Assembly: GCA_009760855.2 (NCBI GenBank)
Contig: WPIO01000005.1
Coordinates: forward strand, 1,929,001-1,993,000
Direction: 5' to 3'
Length of the DNA stretch: 64,000 nt
Source: Cristatella mucedo
Lineage: Eukaryota; Bryozoa; Phylactolaemata; Cristatellidae
The translations under genes and the position numbers were made by a program. The notes under the pieces were generated by a model, which was not told where the DNA came from, did not search any database, and worked only from the letters and a program-made list of their open reading frames with translations. Positions 34,930 to 46,734 of the stretch are shown piece by piece (position 1 is the stretch's first letter; every line of letters starts with the position of its first letter).

Positions 34930-35422
34930 CGGAGGCCTTTGGTTACGCTGCGACGAGTGCGTGCGCGCAGCGCGCCAGCTGTCGCTCGGGTAAAGTGGCC
35001 ATTGCGACGTCAAAGAGGCGCACGCTTTTCGTCGAAATCAACGGCGGCCGCTCGGCGTCAGCTGGCATGCGCTTGTTCTTCACTTCGCAGCTGCGCCATC
35101 TGCGGCAGACGAATGAGTCTGAATGTCTTGTTCGTGTCATTCCTTGTTCATGTCTGATTGATTGTCTAAACGACACCCTGCGACGAAGTAATGCCTCGAA
35201 GGTGAAGCCCGCTGTGGCCGCGTGGCCCGCTGTGGCCGCCGCACCTGCGGATGATGCGCCGAGCGAGCGAAGCCGCGTTTGCCGGAGCTGCCACAGTCTG
35301 CGCTCGGCTGCAGCGACTGAAGTGCTGAATCCGCTGAATCCGCTGCTCAGGCAGCCTGCTCGCGAAGCAGCAGCGGCCGGCCAGCGTGGATCCGGCGGCT
35401 GAGGGGCTAATCACTGCTCTGC

Positions 35423-35449
35423 TGCAAGCTCGGCGGCGCCGAGCTTGCA
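35423..35449. repeat. Inverted repeat, 12-bp perfect arms, 3-nt loop
   Basis: TGCAAGCTCGGC, GGC loop, then GCCGAGCTTGCA. Confidence 0.95.
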
Positions 35450-35695
35450 CGGATTTGACCGCGAAGAGGATGAGCTGAGCTAAAGCTCCGCTGCATGCGG
35501 GGCATTTGCTAAGGGCAGTCGCTCTTATGTAGCACATTGAGGCAATTATTGTCTAATCAGAGATAAGCCGGCCAATTGAGCTCATAAACTTGTTATGGGT
35601 ACCTTCAGAGTTCTCTGATAACATGTCGGCACCGGCTTCGAGTGAGGTAGCAATTGAAAGATTAAAAGATATAGATTGAAAGATATAGATTGAAA

Positions 35696-35923
<228 letters not shown>

Positions 35924-35924
35924 C

Positions 35925-37335
35925 TCATGTATCCATTACCAGGTCGAGTGTGAACGAGGCTAAATGCCTCCAATTGCGATTTGCGCAGCGCCGCAGACGA
36001 CCGAGTGCGAAGAAAGTTGGGATGCAGTGATCGACGCGATACGCGGCAGCCGCCTGGCGGACCAGCTCCGACCCGGCGTCTCGGACGCCCTCTCGCCAGC
36101 TCTTCGATGCCTCACGCTGGGAGTCGCCTGCTCCTTCGACTTCGCGCAGCCGACATTGGGCGCCGCCGCCATTCACTCGTAGGGTTCCTTCATTCTCTGG
36201 CTCCGGCCTGAAAGCTTTCAAGCGGGTCTTTTCCGTCTCAGCGACCGAGTTCCGACGCTCCTCAGAACTTTGGATCGTCGCTTTTTGCCAGGTCAGAAAG
36301 TGCGAGTCGCGCGTCGGTGAAGGAACTGGACCGGCCACGAAGACCCGCCGCGGTCTAGCTAGCCGTTGCCTGTGCCACGTGGTCTAGACCAAGAGCACTC
36401 CCGCCTGAAAATAAGTGCGAAGCTTCAATTTGTAGAGTAGCCTGAATTTACTCGCCGAAGGAGTCCCACACCGCTGGCGTCCATGGACAGGTCTAAAAGA
36501 GAGTTTATCTCTTCAGAAACGCTGAAAAAAATATATTAGTCGGCGTTATAAATCATTGTAAAGTGACCGTAAATGTTCACGTTTCTGAGCACGCGCCTAG
36601 CGAACATCCGCTTTATCTCCATAAAAATCCGTCCCTGAAATATGCGCGTGATGTTGCCCACCGCAGGACAAGCTGTCAGAACAATTACACAATTAGTCGG
36701 GTGGCTTCTGCCACGAAACGCGATAGTCGCCTGGGAATGACTATCGGGCCTTCATAGTCGGCTAGGGGAATATTTTTTGCGGGGGGGAGGAGGGCTTGAA
36801 CGTCTATGATTTCGGGTAGGACATTCCGGCCCCGCCTCTTCAGCCCGATCAATGGGATGCTGCAATCTCAAGCTCCCGCACTACGCCCTTTAGTACTTTC
36901 AAGGTTACCTAAGAATCGCACGAGAAATCTTCTTAGCCTAGGTCTTGGACCTGGTGAAGGACGTCGTCTGTCTCCAACAGTCGGTAAACAAACGACGAGG
37001 ATGCAACTTCTTAACTGAGAGGTGCAGATGTTACGTGAACGCCCATGCGGTTGTAGAAGTTCATTCATCTAAAAATAATTCAAGTAGCTGCTGGCCTTAC
37101 AGTTCAGAAATTTAATTGTTGCTTGTGACCGAGGTTCGATCTGGATTCACCACAAATCTGCTGGCAAAGAAGACAGAATTTATTAGATTCAAATAGTTCA
37201 CATACCTCTTTTGTTAGAACTAGCTTTTGAGGCGGGATAAATGTTTTTAGCTGGGCTGCAGCAGAAAAATGCCCTGCAGCTGTCCAATCTAGAAAAATGT
37301 GATGTAGCTGATTAGATCCTCAGCTAGTCAATGAG
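35925..37335. other. Unassigned; GC-rich to about 36.36 kb
   Basis: A 137-codon minus frame at 35925-36338 and overlapping plus frames have no recognised domain. The rest is mixed sequence. Confidence 0.35.
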
Positions 37336-37339
37336 GTAA

Positions 37340-37742
37340 GTGAGCTCTAACCTCAAATCCTTTGGAGACCGTGCATTTAGCTCGTATGCTCCCACAGCCT
37401 GGAACTCCCTCCCGACCTGCATCAGAACATCCCATGACCTGACCACATTTAAAAGAAACTTAAAAACATACCTATTTAGGACAGCATTTAGTGGGTCCTT
37501 GTGATTCGTCCTCAATGTGCTTATGCGTGCTGACACTGTTCATGCTGCCACTAACCACATTTGCATGCTGACCCAGTGCATGTAACCCCTAACCATGTTA
37601 TTCATTTTGTTTGTTTTTCAAGCAGGATTTTACTTACTATTCTATTGCGTATCACTTTGCAGCAGATGTAAAGCGCCTAGAAAGAGATTAAGTTCTCTGA
37701 GGGCGCTTTATCAAGTGCAATATTATTATTATTATTATTATT
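37340..37742 (+). mobile_element. LINE-A 3' end, young-looking
   Basis: CTCAAATCCTTTGGAGACCG through ACCACATTTGCATGCTGACC to the hairpin and about seven ATT units. Very close to the copies at 11985 and 50391. Confidence 0.9.
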
Positions 37743-37939
37743 AGGTCAGGAGATACAAATCAACGTGATGACTAGTGTGAACTGATGATATCAAAAGTGG
37801 TCACCGAAGAATAAGAATCCCGGATTGCGTGGTTTGGGTCCACTGAGAGAAATTTACCTTTATCTAGTTGACTGCTCTTTAATCTTTTCAGTATAGAAAT
37901 TTTCTCTTTTAATCACTTAGCTTTTTAGAAAAAAATATC

Positions 37940-38200
37940 AATAATATATTTGTGTAGTGTCCTTAATGAACTTAATCTACTTTTACGCACTTAACGTATG
38001 TTTTAAAGGAAGCATGACCAAATGGTTACTGAGTAAAATGCATGATTTCAACAAGCATAACATGGTTAGATGCGACATGCGCAGTGACAACTTATAAAAT
38101 ATAGCTAGTGGTAGCAAGCACAGTGTCAGCATATATAAGTATACAAAGGTGGATCCCAAAGGAGCGACTAAATGTTGTGATAAACAGATGCATTTTAAGG
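37940..38200 (-). mobile_element. LINE-A 3' UTR, old diverged copy
   Basis: Read on minus it keeps the order of the 3' UTR (TGACACTGTGCTTGCTACCA and TGTCGCATCTAACCATG) and part of the terminal hairpin. The tail is eroded. Confidence 0.65.
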
Positions 38201-38202
38201 CA

Positions 38203-38747
38203 CTGGAACGAGTCATGGAAGACCAGCTGAACTCATATATCAAAACTTCAAACCTTGCCAGTAAACTCCAGTCTGTTTTTAGAGTTAATCACTCAATAGA
38301 GTCGGCATTGCTTCGGGTTTATGACGACCTACTTAGAAATGCAGACTTGGGTAGAATCTCTCTGCTTTTCTGGCTCGATCTTTCCAAAGCTTTTGATACT
38401 ATCAATCACCAAGTTCTTTGTGAGCTCCTCTCATCTCGCCTGGGCATCCTTAGCACTGCATTGCAATGGTTCATCTCAGTCTCTCAGTGAGAGACTCCAG
38501 AGTGTTCACGTGAATGAACAAAGATCATCCGAACAACCTTTAAAATATGTGATACTTCAGGGATCTTAGTATGGTCCAGTTCTTGTCATGGTTTATACTT
38601 TCCCTCTTGCCGATGTGATTGCCAAGCACAATCTAGGCTTTCACTTCTATGCGGATGACACTCAGTTGTACCCTTGCTTTGATCTCTACCAGCCCTACAG
38701 CAATCGAATTCTCTCAACTCCCTTGCTTCGTGCATTGATGACATCAG
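38203..38747 (+). mobile_element. LINE-A, left part of a copy split by LINE-B
   Basis: Reverse transcriptase: LERVMEDQLNSYIKTSNLA, ESALLRVYDDLLRNADLG, DLSKAFDTINHQVL and [15 protein letters not shown], ending at the codons ALMTS/IDDI near 38745. Broken by several indels. Confidence 0.85.
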
Positions 38748-39558
38748 GCACGTGCTCAAAATTTAGATGTCGTTTTCGACAGCTTTCTAAATTTTAAAAG
38801 CTTCATTCAAAAGACTGCTTCTCCAGCTAGCCATCACGTCCGATCTCTATCTAAAATAAGGAGCTAATTTAATTTTCACTGCGGCTTTCCGAACATTTAA
38901 CAAACTCCTTAGTTCTGTCTTGACTTGATTATTGCAAATTCCTTTTGGCTGGGCTACCAAAAAAGCAACTAGGCCACGACAGCTGGCTATGAATGTGGCT
39001 GCAAGGCTAGTTTTCAAGCCCCAGAGATTTGACCACGTATCTCCTTTGCTAAAAAAGCTAGGATGGCTGCCGGTTGATCAACGTATACAGAGCAAAGTTC
39101 TTACGCTGACCCACAAGGCCCGCCACGGCCTAGCTCCTCTATACCTAGCTGAACTGCTACACCAGTTTCAGCCTTCTCGTTCCCTCAGGTCCTTTATGAA
39201 AAATAAATTAGCTGTTCCGTTCCTCCGCTTACAGACCCTTGGCGACAGCAGCTTTAGCTCGGAAGGTCCCGGACTGTGGAACTCGCTTCCACAACTCTTA
39301 CGAAACGACAACTACTCTCCATGCTGCTGACTATGGCTCATCCTTTTCAGCGATCCTGAGCTGCTACTTCCACGCTACTCACTACTTCAACTGCTCTCCT
39401 GACTCTGCTATGCTTCCCACCTTCTCTTTGTTGCGTGAAATGAAGTCTGTTGGTTACCGAATGCATATCGAAAGCCGCTTAGGCTGTGAGCGCGCTATGC
39501 AAAACACCTACATAGTCTTTGTGGCTTTGCGTAGTTACAGACGGCGATGCATTAATTA
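38748..39558 (+). mobile_element. LINE-B, 5'-truncated, inserted in LINE-A
   Basis: Starts GCACGTGCTCAAAATTTAGA inside the LINE-B coding region. The C-terminal part (38932-39330) reads NVAARLVFKPQRFDHVSPLL, WLPVDQRIQSKVLTLTHKAR and FSSEGPGLWNSLPQLLRND. The LINE-B 3' UTR follows, ending ACAGACGGCGATGCATTA. Confidence 0.88.
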
Positions 39559-40290
39559 ACATCTAGAACCAACGTATTGATTATGGGAAAACCAAGTGAG
39601 ATTCAGAAATTGGAAAGGCTGACGCACAAAATCAACTCTTTCAGCTTATCTCCTAATGAATCTGCACGAAATGCAGGTGTCCTGTTCCAAAGTGACCTTT
39701 CATTAGACGACCACATTAGCTTTCCAATCAAGACTGCCTACTTTCGGCTACCCAGCTTTGTTGAAATTCGGGCTTGCTTGGGCATATATAACTCACTTAA
39801 TTTTGTCGACGCATTTTTGACATCCCTTCTTGACGTATGTAACTCACGGCTTGCTGGTCTACCGGCCTTTTCAATCAGGCGCTTACAGCTGGTGCAAAAC
39901 TTTGCAGCAATGCTTATCTGTCATGAGCGTCGCAGTTGCCACATCACACCACATCTCGCCGACCTACACTGGCTACCAGTCAAGCAACGCATCGACTTCA
40001 AGAGTTTGTCGCTCACTTCTAGGTCTCTTCCTTCTTTGGCTCCAGCCGACCTATCAACTCCCCACTATACTAAGCAGCGTACCACCCGCTTTTCGGAATC
40101 TAACTGTTAACCCATACCTCGTACAAATCTCAAATTCTTTGGAGACATTGCCTTTAGTTCGTATGCTCTCAAGGCCTGGAACTCACTCCTGACTTGCTTC
40201 ACGACATACCCTGACTTTTCCACATTAAAAAAGAAACCAAAAACGCATCTGTTTATCACCGCATTTATTAGATCTCTGTGATTCGATAAC
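39559..40290 (+). mobile_element. LINE-A, right part of the split copy
   Basis: Resumes with codons for TNVLIMGKPSEIQKLERL, about 40 bp of LINE-A sequence after the left break being unaccounted for. It runs through SLSPNESARNAGVLFQSDLS, HWLPVKQRIDFKSLSLTSRS and part of the 3' UTR, and fades near 40290 without a tail. Confidence 0.85.
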
Positions 40291-40299
40291 ACACGATAT

Positions 40300-40610
40300 C
40301 GAATATGCTTACCTACAGCGGTAGTCTCAGTTGTAACGACGTTTATGAATACAGGAAACATTAAACGGACCGGGAAAACAAAAATAAGGCGGCGTCGGCT
40401 TTATAAAAGACTTCGAGTTAACAATTTATTATTATTCCTAACCCTTGTAGTTTTCTGCTTTGTTTCGCCTTGGAAACTTTGAATTTTTGTGGTTTTTTCT
40501 GGGCTCTGGCTGGGGGGGGCTGGAAATCCTTGATGTCGCAAGATCCGTGGAAATGCAAGTCTTTTGCTTGCTTTAACCGCCCCCCGACTCGCACACCTCG
40601 AATAAAATAA
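40300..40610. other. Unassigned sequence
   Basis: No recognised element apart from an AAATAAAT-rich stretch at the right edge next to a SINE-A tail. Confidence 0.4.
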
Positions 40611-40611
40611 A

Positions 40612-40768
40612 TAAAAAATATAATTCATCTGTATAGCGCCTTAAGAGAACCTAATCTCTATTCAGGCGCTTCATATGTGCCTCGGGGCTCGAGCCCACGA
40701 CCTCAGCCAGACCTCGGTCGGTGCGAGCGCCTTAACCGCTGGACCAAACCAGCTTGTCAATGAGCTTC
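40612..40768 (-). mobile_element. SINE-A, near full length, well preserved
   Basis: On the minus strand: TTTGGTCCAGCGGTTAAGGC (A box), GTCGTGGGCTCGAGCCCC (B box), then GAAGCGCCTGAATAGAGATT, TTCTCTTAAGGCGCTATAC and AGATGAATTATA. It is the best copy for defining the family. Confidence 0.9.
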
Positions 40769-40949
40769 ACATGTGAGTTCTATGTAGCACCAGAGCAAGC
40801 GATAGCTAACAAGCAGAATAAATGGTCAAAATCATGACATAGCCCAGGATGGCCATTGGAGGGCTGACAGGCAGTGTTCACTAGGGTTTGTAGCTTGGGC
40901 CTGTGACCACTTTAATACACCTATGAGATTCTGGAAGAATGGTCACGCA

Positions 40950-41640
40950 AAAAACTGGACAGACATTATAGCAATAAAAGAACAATTGAATAGCTCCCAA
41001 AAAACTCAGTCTCTTCCTGGGTACTTTAAATGTGCAGGAAAGTAAGAATATCCGATGATTTAATAGTACCATTCGCAATGTCAACACCCGTAAGCACGCA
41101 AAGAACAATTCATACTGACGAGAAAAATACTGTGAAGAGTAGCTTCTTTTTCTATATATCTTCAGGTCAATGAATATTGTCGCGAAAGTTGGATATGAGT
41201 TACAGGCTATGGGAGATTACGAGCTAAAGGTATGGTCTCCAAAGAATTTGAGGTTGGTTAGAGGCACAGCTAAATGACTCAAGTCAGAAGAGCTGGTCGT
41301 TAGTCAGATTAAGAAGTCTTACAGACACATGGACGGAGATACAGAATAAAATGACTTTAAAGTACCTGACGGCATCTTAAATTCAACACTCTGCTTCACG
41401 GGGAGCCAGTGTTAGGTCATTAAGACGTTACGTTATATAGCAGCTGCGACTTTTACGACAAACCAACAATGCAGCCTGAGTTTGGCACAGAAACTTTCTT
41501 ACGGCACTGGCAGGAAGACCAACTAGTGAGTAGTACAAGTCTAGCTGGGATGTCGCAAATGCATGTACCAGCTGCGGCAGCGGTGTCCTCATCGAAGCTA
41601 GGCCGAACGAATAGCTCAGGTGAAATAGCTAGCGAGCATC
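40950..41640 (-). mobile_element. LINE-A 3' end, old diverged copy
   Basis: On plus the order matches the reverse complement of LINE-A: the hairpin region CTCAGTCTCTTCCTGGGTAC, then TGTCAACACCCGTAAGCACG, GTATGGTCTCCAAAGAATTT and a decayed C-terminal coding segment to about 41640. Confidence 0.7.
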
Positions 41641-41644
41641 TGGC

Positions 41645-42610
41645 CAGATTACGGGTACTTTTATCAGGATTGTTATCAATATTTATCCAGATTGTTTTAT
41701 GAAGATATAAGTAAATTAAATCAACGGTTACTGTTAAGAATATTTGAACGAAAATGTATTGATAAACCGCAGTCTGGCACTTGTAATAAATTAGATTAAC
41801 AAGAAAATTGAACTTTGCTTTTCAAGTGATAGTTGTCAAGGATTAACCTACTACGCTTAATCTAGATCTCGAGTGAGTTACATGGTTACTGCTGCGGCAC
41901 AAGTTTGGGCGATCTTTTAACCGTTTCATTGTTGTATTAGTCACGTGGCCAGATAAGAAAGGTCGGCATGCGAAGGCTCGAGAAGTCACAACAAATGATT
42001 TCATGTGAGGGCTTGACGATGGATTTAGGTCACACGCAAATGTCTGATGCCTTAGCAACCACTAAAGATGGGATGAACAAAATGACTCTTCTCGGGGTAG
42101 TATTACTTAGGTGAAGCCTTACAAATGAGGTCTCTCTTCAAGAATACGGCCACTGTAAGCCGTTGAATGCTGCCCTGATGCTCGTCAAGCTTCTTTGGTT
42201 TTGTGTGGCCATGATCTGATCATGGCTCGCAACTTTGTTGCTGCAAGTCGTTTGACTGCTGCCAACTCTTCACCTGTATGATGGTGATTTATATGTTGGC
42301 TGTTTGCAATGTCATGATGTGGCGGTGTGGCCTGCGCCTATGCTCTGCAATAATATTTATAAAAGTAACCACCGATTTATTGACCTCGGGGAAATGGAAG
42401 AAAGAGAAGCCAGAACGGGTCGGCATCCGCGATTGTTGGGTTGTTGATCGATTTCAGCCATGTCTTGGTTTAAGAAAACTATTCCAGGGCTTCGTCAAGA
42501 ATAATTTTGGTTATTATCAGGCATTTCTTGCATTCTGAGTCGCATCCCACAGACACACTATGAGAGTGACTGTCAGGACTGATGATAGATAATTTAAAAG
42601 AACTCCAGCG
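41645..42610. other. Unassigned sequence
   Basis: No element or gene recognised in about 1 kb. Confidence 0.4.
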
Positions 42611-42623
42611 ATTGATAAAGAGT

Positions 42624-42669
42624 AAGAGAGAGAGAGAGAGTGTGTGTGTGTGTGTGTCTGTTTGTGTGT

Positions 42670-42705
<36 letters not shown>

Positions 42706-42745
42706 ATGAGTGTGTGCTTGTGTATGCACGAGTGTGTGTGAGCGC
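42624..42745. repeat. Compound microsatellite (GA)n-(GT)n
   Basis: A short GA run then a long GT run with ATGTGT and CATGAGTGTG variants. Confidence 0.9.
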
Positions 42746-43029
42746 TGGGAAGCTTGAAGCAAAGCGAGAAACGCCAGAGGTCTCTCTTTGAGAATACCCA
42801 AAAGCCCTGACAGGAGAAGCGACATCAAGAAATGCATTAAAACGAGAATAGCTAAGCTTCAATTGGCATGCACGATCGTATCAACTAGAATGGTCATAGG
42901 ACCCGGCAAAACTAGTAGCGGCAGCTGGCTCAGATGTGGGAACTGAGGACAGCAGGATGGTGGTCGTTATCGTACATGCCTACTGGACGGCATGCATGAG
43001 CAGGAAATCAGATGCGCCATTAAGACGAC

Positions 43030-44110
43030 GTAGCCTGCTCAGTTTTAATATTCTGTGCTCTTAAGAGCTCCAAATTGTTTTCCAGTGGTAGGAAAAAATT
43101 CAATGAATTGCTGCGATCCATTGCAATCCACACCAATTGCCCGTAAATCGACCCAATTGGCTGGGCGAAGCACTCAATGATAATTCCTACTGATGTGAAC
43201 CGTAAATCAAATATATTCGCATATTTTCCGCCGTTGGAATCTTGCATTTTCATACTTGTGGGCTGCAAAGGCGAAGGCCACTACTTCCGTCAACAGCAAC
43301 CCACTTTATTTCACCACTAGACTTGTGTAAAAAAAAGGCTGTGCGAAGCATAAATATTTCGAGTGCATGTAACACTAAGCTGTAGTTCAAATACAATTCT
43401 CACCATTTTTTCCGTCGAGCGTTCACCCGTTCTGCTAAATTTCATCACAGTTGACTTTGTCGCCAAGCCAAAACTCAAATCCATGATAGTCTACAATTAA
43501 CTGGCATGCATCTCATGCAAGAACCTTCAATTTCGATAGCATATTGATTGCACTCAACCTAGAGTTTACTCGCGCATTTCTCTACAATGGGCACTGGTAT
43601 GCTCGTGCACTGAACTGCAATCGACTGCGATGATTGGGCCAATGTGCTGCAATTCACAGTAATTTACCACAAATCAACAATAAATGGGCTGGGAGAAGCT
43701 CCCGTCTTGATTGCACATTAGAGTGCACTGCGTTCAAACAGTACCCTCATAATGTCTACTTCTTTGCATGTGCCGATCCCGAGCAATACACTGCAATTGA
43801 CTAAAATAGCCTGTGTTAATATCACAAACCATTGTAATCCACTGAAAATTTCACGTACAAATGTCTATGGGAAAGGGCCAATTCGAGATGAACATACTAC
43901 ACAGCTCCATTTAAAGTGCACCCAGAGAACTTAGATCCAATGCACACTTGTTCTCAAACAATTAATTGCAACAGGCTGCAATGGCCTTGGCAAATACCAT
44001 ACTCCACCCAATCTATTACAATCCGCAGCAAAATAACCAGAAATTATAGTTGATCACCTCAAATTTCAATTGTATATTAGACTAACCATTGTATTGAGTG
44101 TACACGTAAA
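43030..44110. repeat. AT-rich degenerate satellite-like repeat
   Basis: Motifs such as TGCAATCCAC, CACAAATCAACA, GGGCTGGGAGAAGCTCCC and CTGCAATGGCC recur roughly every 160-180 bp. The units are strongly diverged. The same motifs in the same order appear at 63.6-64.0 kb. Confidence 0.6.
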
Positions 44111-44114
44111 AAGG

Positions 44115-46655
44115 TAAAGTTTAACTGACCAAACAGCCTCATTTATGCAACGGCCGAAGAGCCTTAGCGGTGGATTGCTCGCATTGCCCTTACCGGGCCT
44201 TGAGCGTAACTGACTGACCTTCATTTGATTGACCGTCGTATGACTGACTCTCTTCGTTTTGTCCCCATTCGCATCCGATTGGTCTGCTGCACCGACGTCT
44301 CGGTCCCGCACACGGCCAGGCCAACAATAAAGACAGACAACATATCGAGCTTAAGGGAGCCCTTCTCTGTTCCTGCGAATCCGGCGTCCAGCGTATCCGT
44401 TCTTCGTTCTTAGAGCTCCGGCGCGTCAATGGAGACCGTTGTTGGTATCGCCTTCTATTTGCATCGGTAGCTGTCGCGATTGCTTGCTTGCAAAGAATAC
44501 GTGCAACGAATGTTAGCGAAAAAATTGGCTGGTATTAAAAGTAAGCACCGAGAAAGGTAGCTGAGGTGCCAGGTAGATTGAGAGGTAGCAGAGCTTGGCG
44601 AATATTTGCCATGTAGTGGAGCTTGCAGGCGGACCCCTCAGACTCACTGCCAGCGGCTACCACTTAGGTTACAGCCGCCTTGTGACTAGCACAAGAGTCG
44701 AGCTTCGAGATGAGCTCTAACCAGGACGACCTTGCATACGCACTATAGCAAGTGAACACCGTCTCATTGGATCGGTGGCTTCTTTGCTGGCAAGTTTCGT
44801 GCTGACAGCTCGTCACAGTCTGCAGAAGTGATATGCGTCGATTGATGAAGTAGTGGTGAAAAACCCACGCCAGACCTTAGGCCAACGACATGGTGGTAAC
44901 ACTTAAGATGTAAGAGACAAGCTAACATGTCGACGTGACATGGAACATGAGCCTACAGCCCACCTTAATGGTCGGGCTGAAGGGGCGGGCCAGGCTGCTA
45001 CAGCTGTTCGAGTGGTCACTTTGTTGGCATGAACACGGCACGCTAGCTCAACTCATAAGAACCTCGGCTGGCCCACTTGTAGCTACCAATCTACTAGGCA
45101 GAGGTGAGTAGGCTGAGAGAGTGGTCTCGGATGCTTGCCCGACCTCACCCTTTCGGCACCCAGCTGAAATACTGTCTTTATGGAGGACTACCAGGCCCAA
45201 GCGAAGAAAACCACTCCGTCTGCCTCCTATCTCCGTCTGCCCGAGCTCCTGAAATCGGCACTTTATTGGCGCGCTGAATTGCAGTCTGCCTCTAGATGAG
45301 GTTACCATTAGTCTATGAATGAGGCTAATTATTTTCAATGACGGAACCGCTAATGAGGTTTCGCGGTGAACCTTTGACCTTAAGCTTCACTGTCTTCGTA
45401 GAGAGACGCCGAGCATAGAAGTATCGCTAGTATGACAATGAGCTCTTCTACGCGAAGGTTCTCGAGGGAGCTGAGTCAGAGTATACTCCTAGGAGAGATC
45501 GCCGTTTCTTTTGTAAAAAAAATCTGCTTGGTAGCTTAATAGTTGCCATAGCAGCCCTAACGAGGCACGTCCGACGTCACGTCTTTGACGTGCAGCTTCC
45601 ACGGTCAATCTCCGCTGGTAGGGCCATCCGGCCTAGAAGGAGGAACTCGAAGCCCTTCTACCGAGTACCCGTTCAGTTCCCGCCAAATCAGAATCTGCAT
45701 CTAGAAAAGATGGCTGGTTCTTTTTAAAAGAAGGTAATTATGTTTGCTGCTTTGTGCGGAAGCTAATGAGACATGCCAGACGGTGATGCATCGGACGTGT
45801 AGCCTCGCGGTCTGTCGATTAGAAAGAGTGTAGTCACCCGACGCCAAGAACGACGCTAAGTACGCATTCCGCGTGACTCCCATCCGAAACTTTCAAGGCG
45901 ATCCTTCACGGTGGTGGGGTGACTGATTTAGGCATTTTTGCTAAATCGACCCTTAAGAGTAAGCACTACGTGCCCAACTCGTTGTCACCACGTACTACGC
46001 GGTGACGACATCAAGGTACCAATGATAACAAGTCACCCAAGGATATCAGCATTCGGCCACGTTATGCCTCGTTGCTGCAGAAAGGGTCACAGCCCCGTGA
46101 GATCGATTACGTAGAATTGTTTGTGGGGAAGCTCGCCTTTGGAGCAACGACTTGCTGGATGTCTCGAGAACGGGTAGACATTCTTTTCAGTGGCGCTAGA
46201 GAGGCTGACAATGCATCGGCTCGTTCGGCGTGCACGCTGAATGCAATCTAGTAGCTATCGCAAAAGCAAGCGTTGTAGTACCTTTATAGTTTTTTTTCAG
46301 CCGAAGAAGTCGCCAACAGGAGCCGCCGGACGAGTCATCGCGGGCTGCATCGAGGCTTCGAAAGCGGAAGTAAGACCCGACGAGGTCTCAATCTGGTTGC
46401 TGCGTCACAAATGTACTGCCGTCGCAGCAATGCCCTCCGCTCACCGAACTGGATCGTTTTTTGGCGACGGACTTAAGCTCAGGAGCCACTGCGGTAAATA
46501 ATTAAAAAGTAGCGCGTCCCGAGACTCTTTCGGGTAGCGTACTCTCGGCAAAAATGCCGCTGTGTATCCCCTGTGGCCAAAATTACTGCTAAAATTACGT
46601 TGCATGCAGCTGGGTTTCGTAGGTTGAGCTTTGCACGTGGAAGAGGAAGCGCGAC
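44115..46655. other. Unassigned sequence, 2.5 kb
   Basis: Mixed composition with many stops in all frames. A weak retroelement-like impression near 44.9-45.1 kb was not convincing. No SINE or LINE tail is seen. Confidence 0.35.
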
Positions 46656-46661
46656 ATGCTA

Positions 46662-46729
46662 GATTGGCCAGATTTTGATTGGCCAGATTTTGATTGGCCA
46701 GATTTTGATTGGCCAGATTTTGACTGGCC
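46662..46729. repeat. 15-bp tandem repeat, about 4.5 units
   Basis: GATTTTGATTGGCCA repeated four times with one change in the last unit. Confidence 0.95.
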
Positions 46730-46734
46730 GGGAT

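Larger units (their letters stand above)
33115..35480. other. GC-rich, CpG-rich block without recognised gene
   Basis: About 2.4 kb of dense CpG with many overlapping short frames on both strands. It contains a 9-bp tandem repeat, a CGC trinucleotide run at 33599-33629, a ~33-bp tandem repeat and three palindromes. It could hold promoter or exon sequence of an unseen gene, but no domain is recognised. Confidence 0.4.

Noticed and set aside
33191-35157. Many 60-220-codon frames on both strands in the GC-rich block
   Set aside because: Expected where stop codons are rare. Frames overlap on all strands and none resembles a known family.
44880-45200. Possible retroelement integrase-like stretch
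   Set aside because: Only loose similarity by eye to short motifs, with no consistent order of neighbouring domains.
46662-46729. CRISPR-like array
   Set aside because: 15-bp units are directly contiguous without spacers, and the host is eukaryotic.
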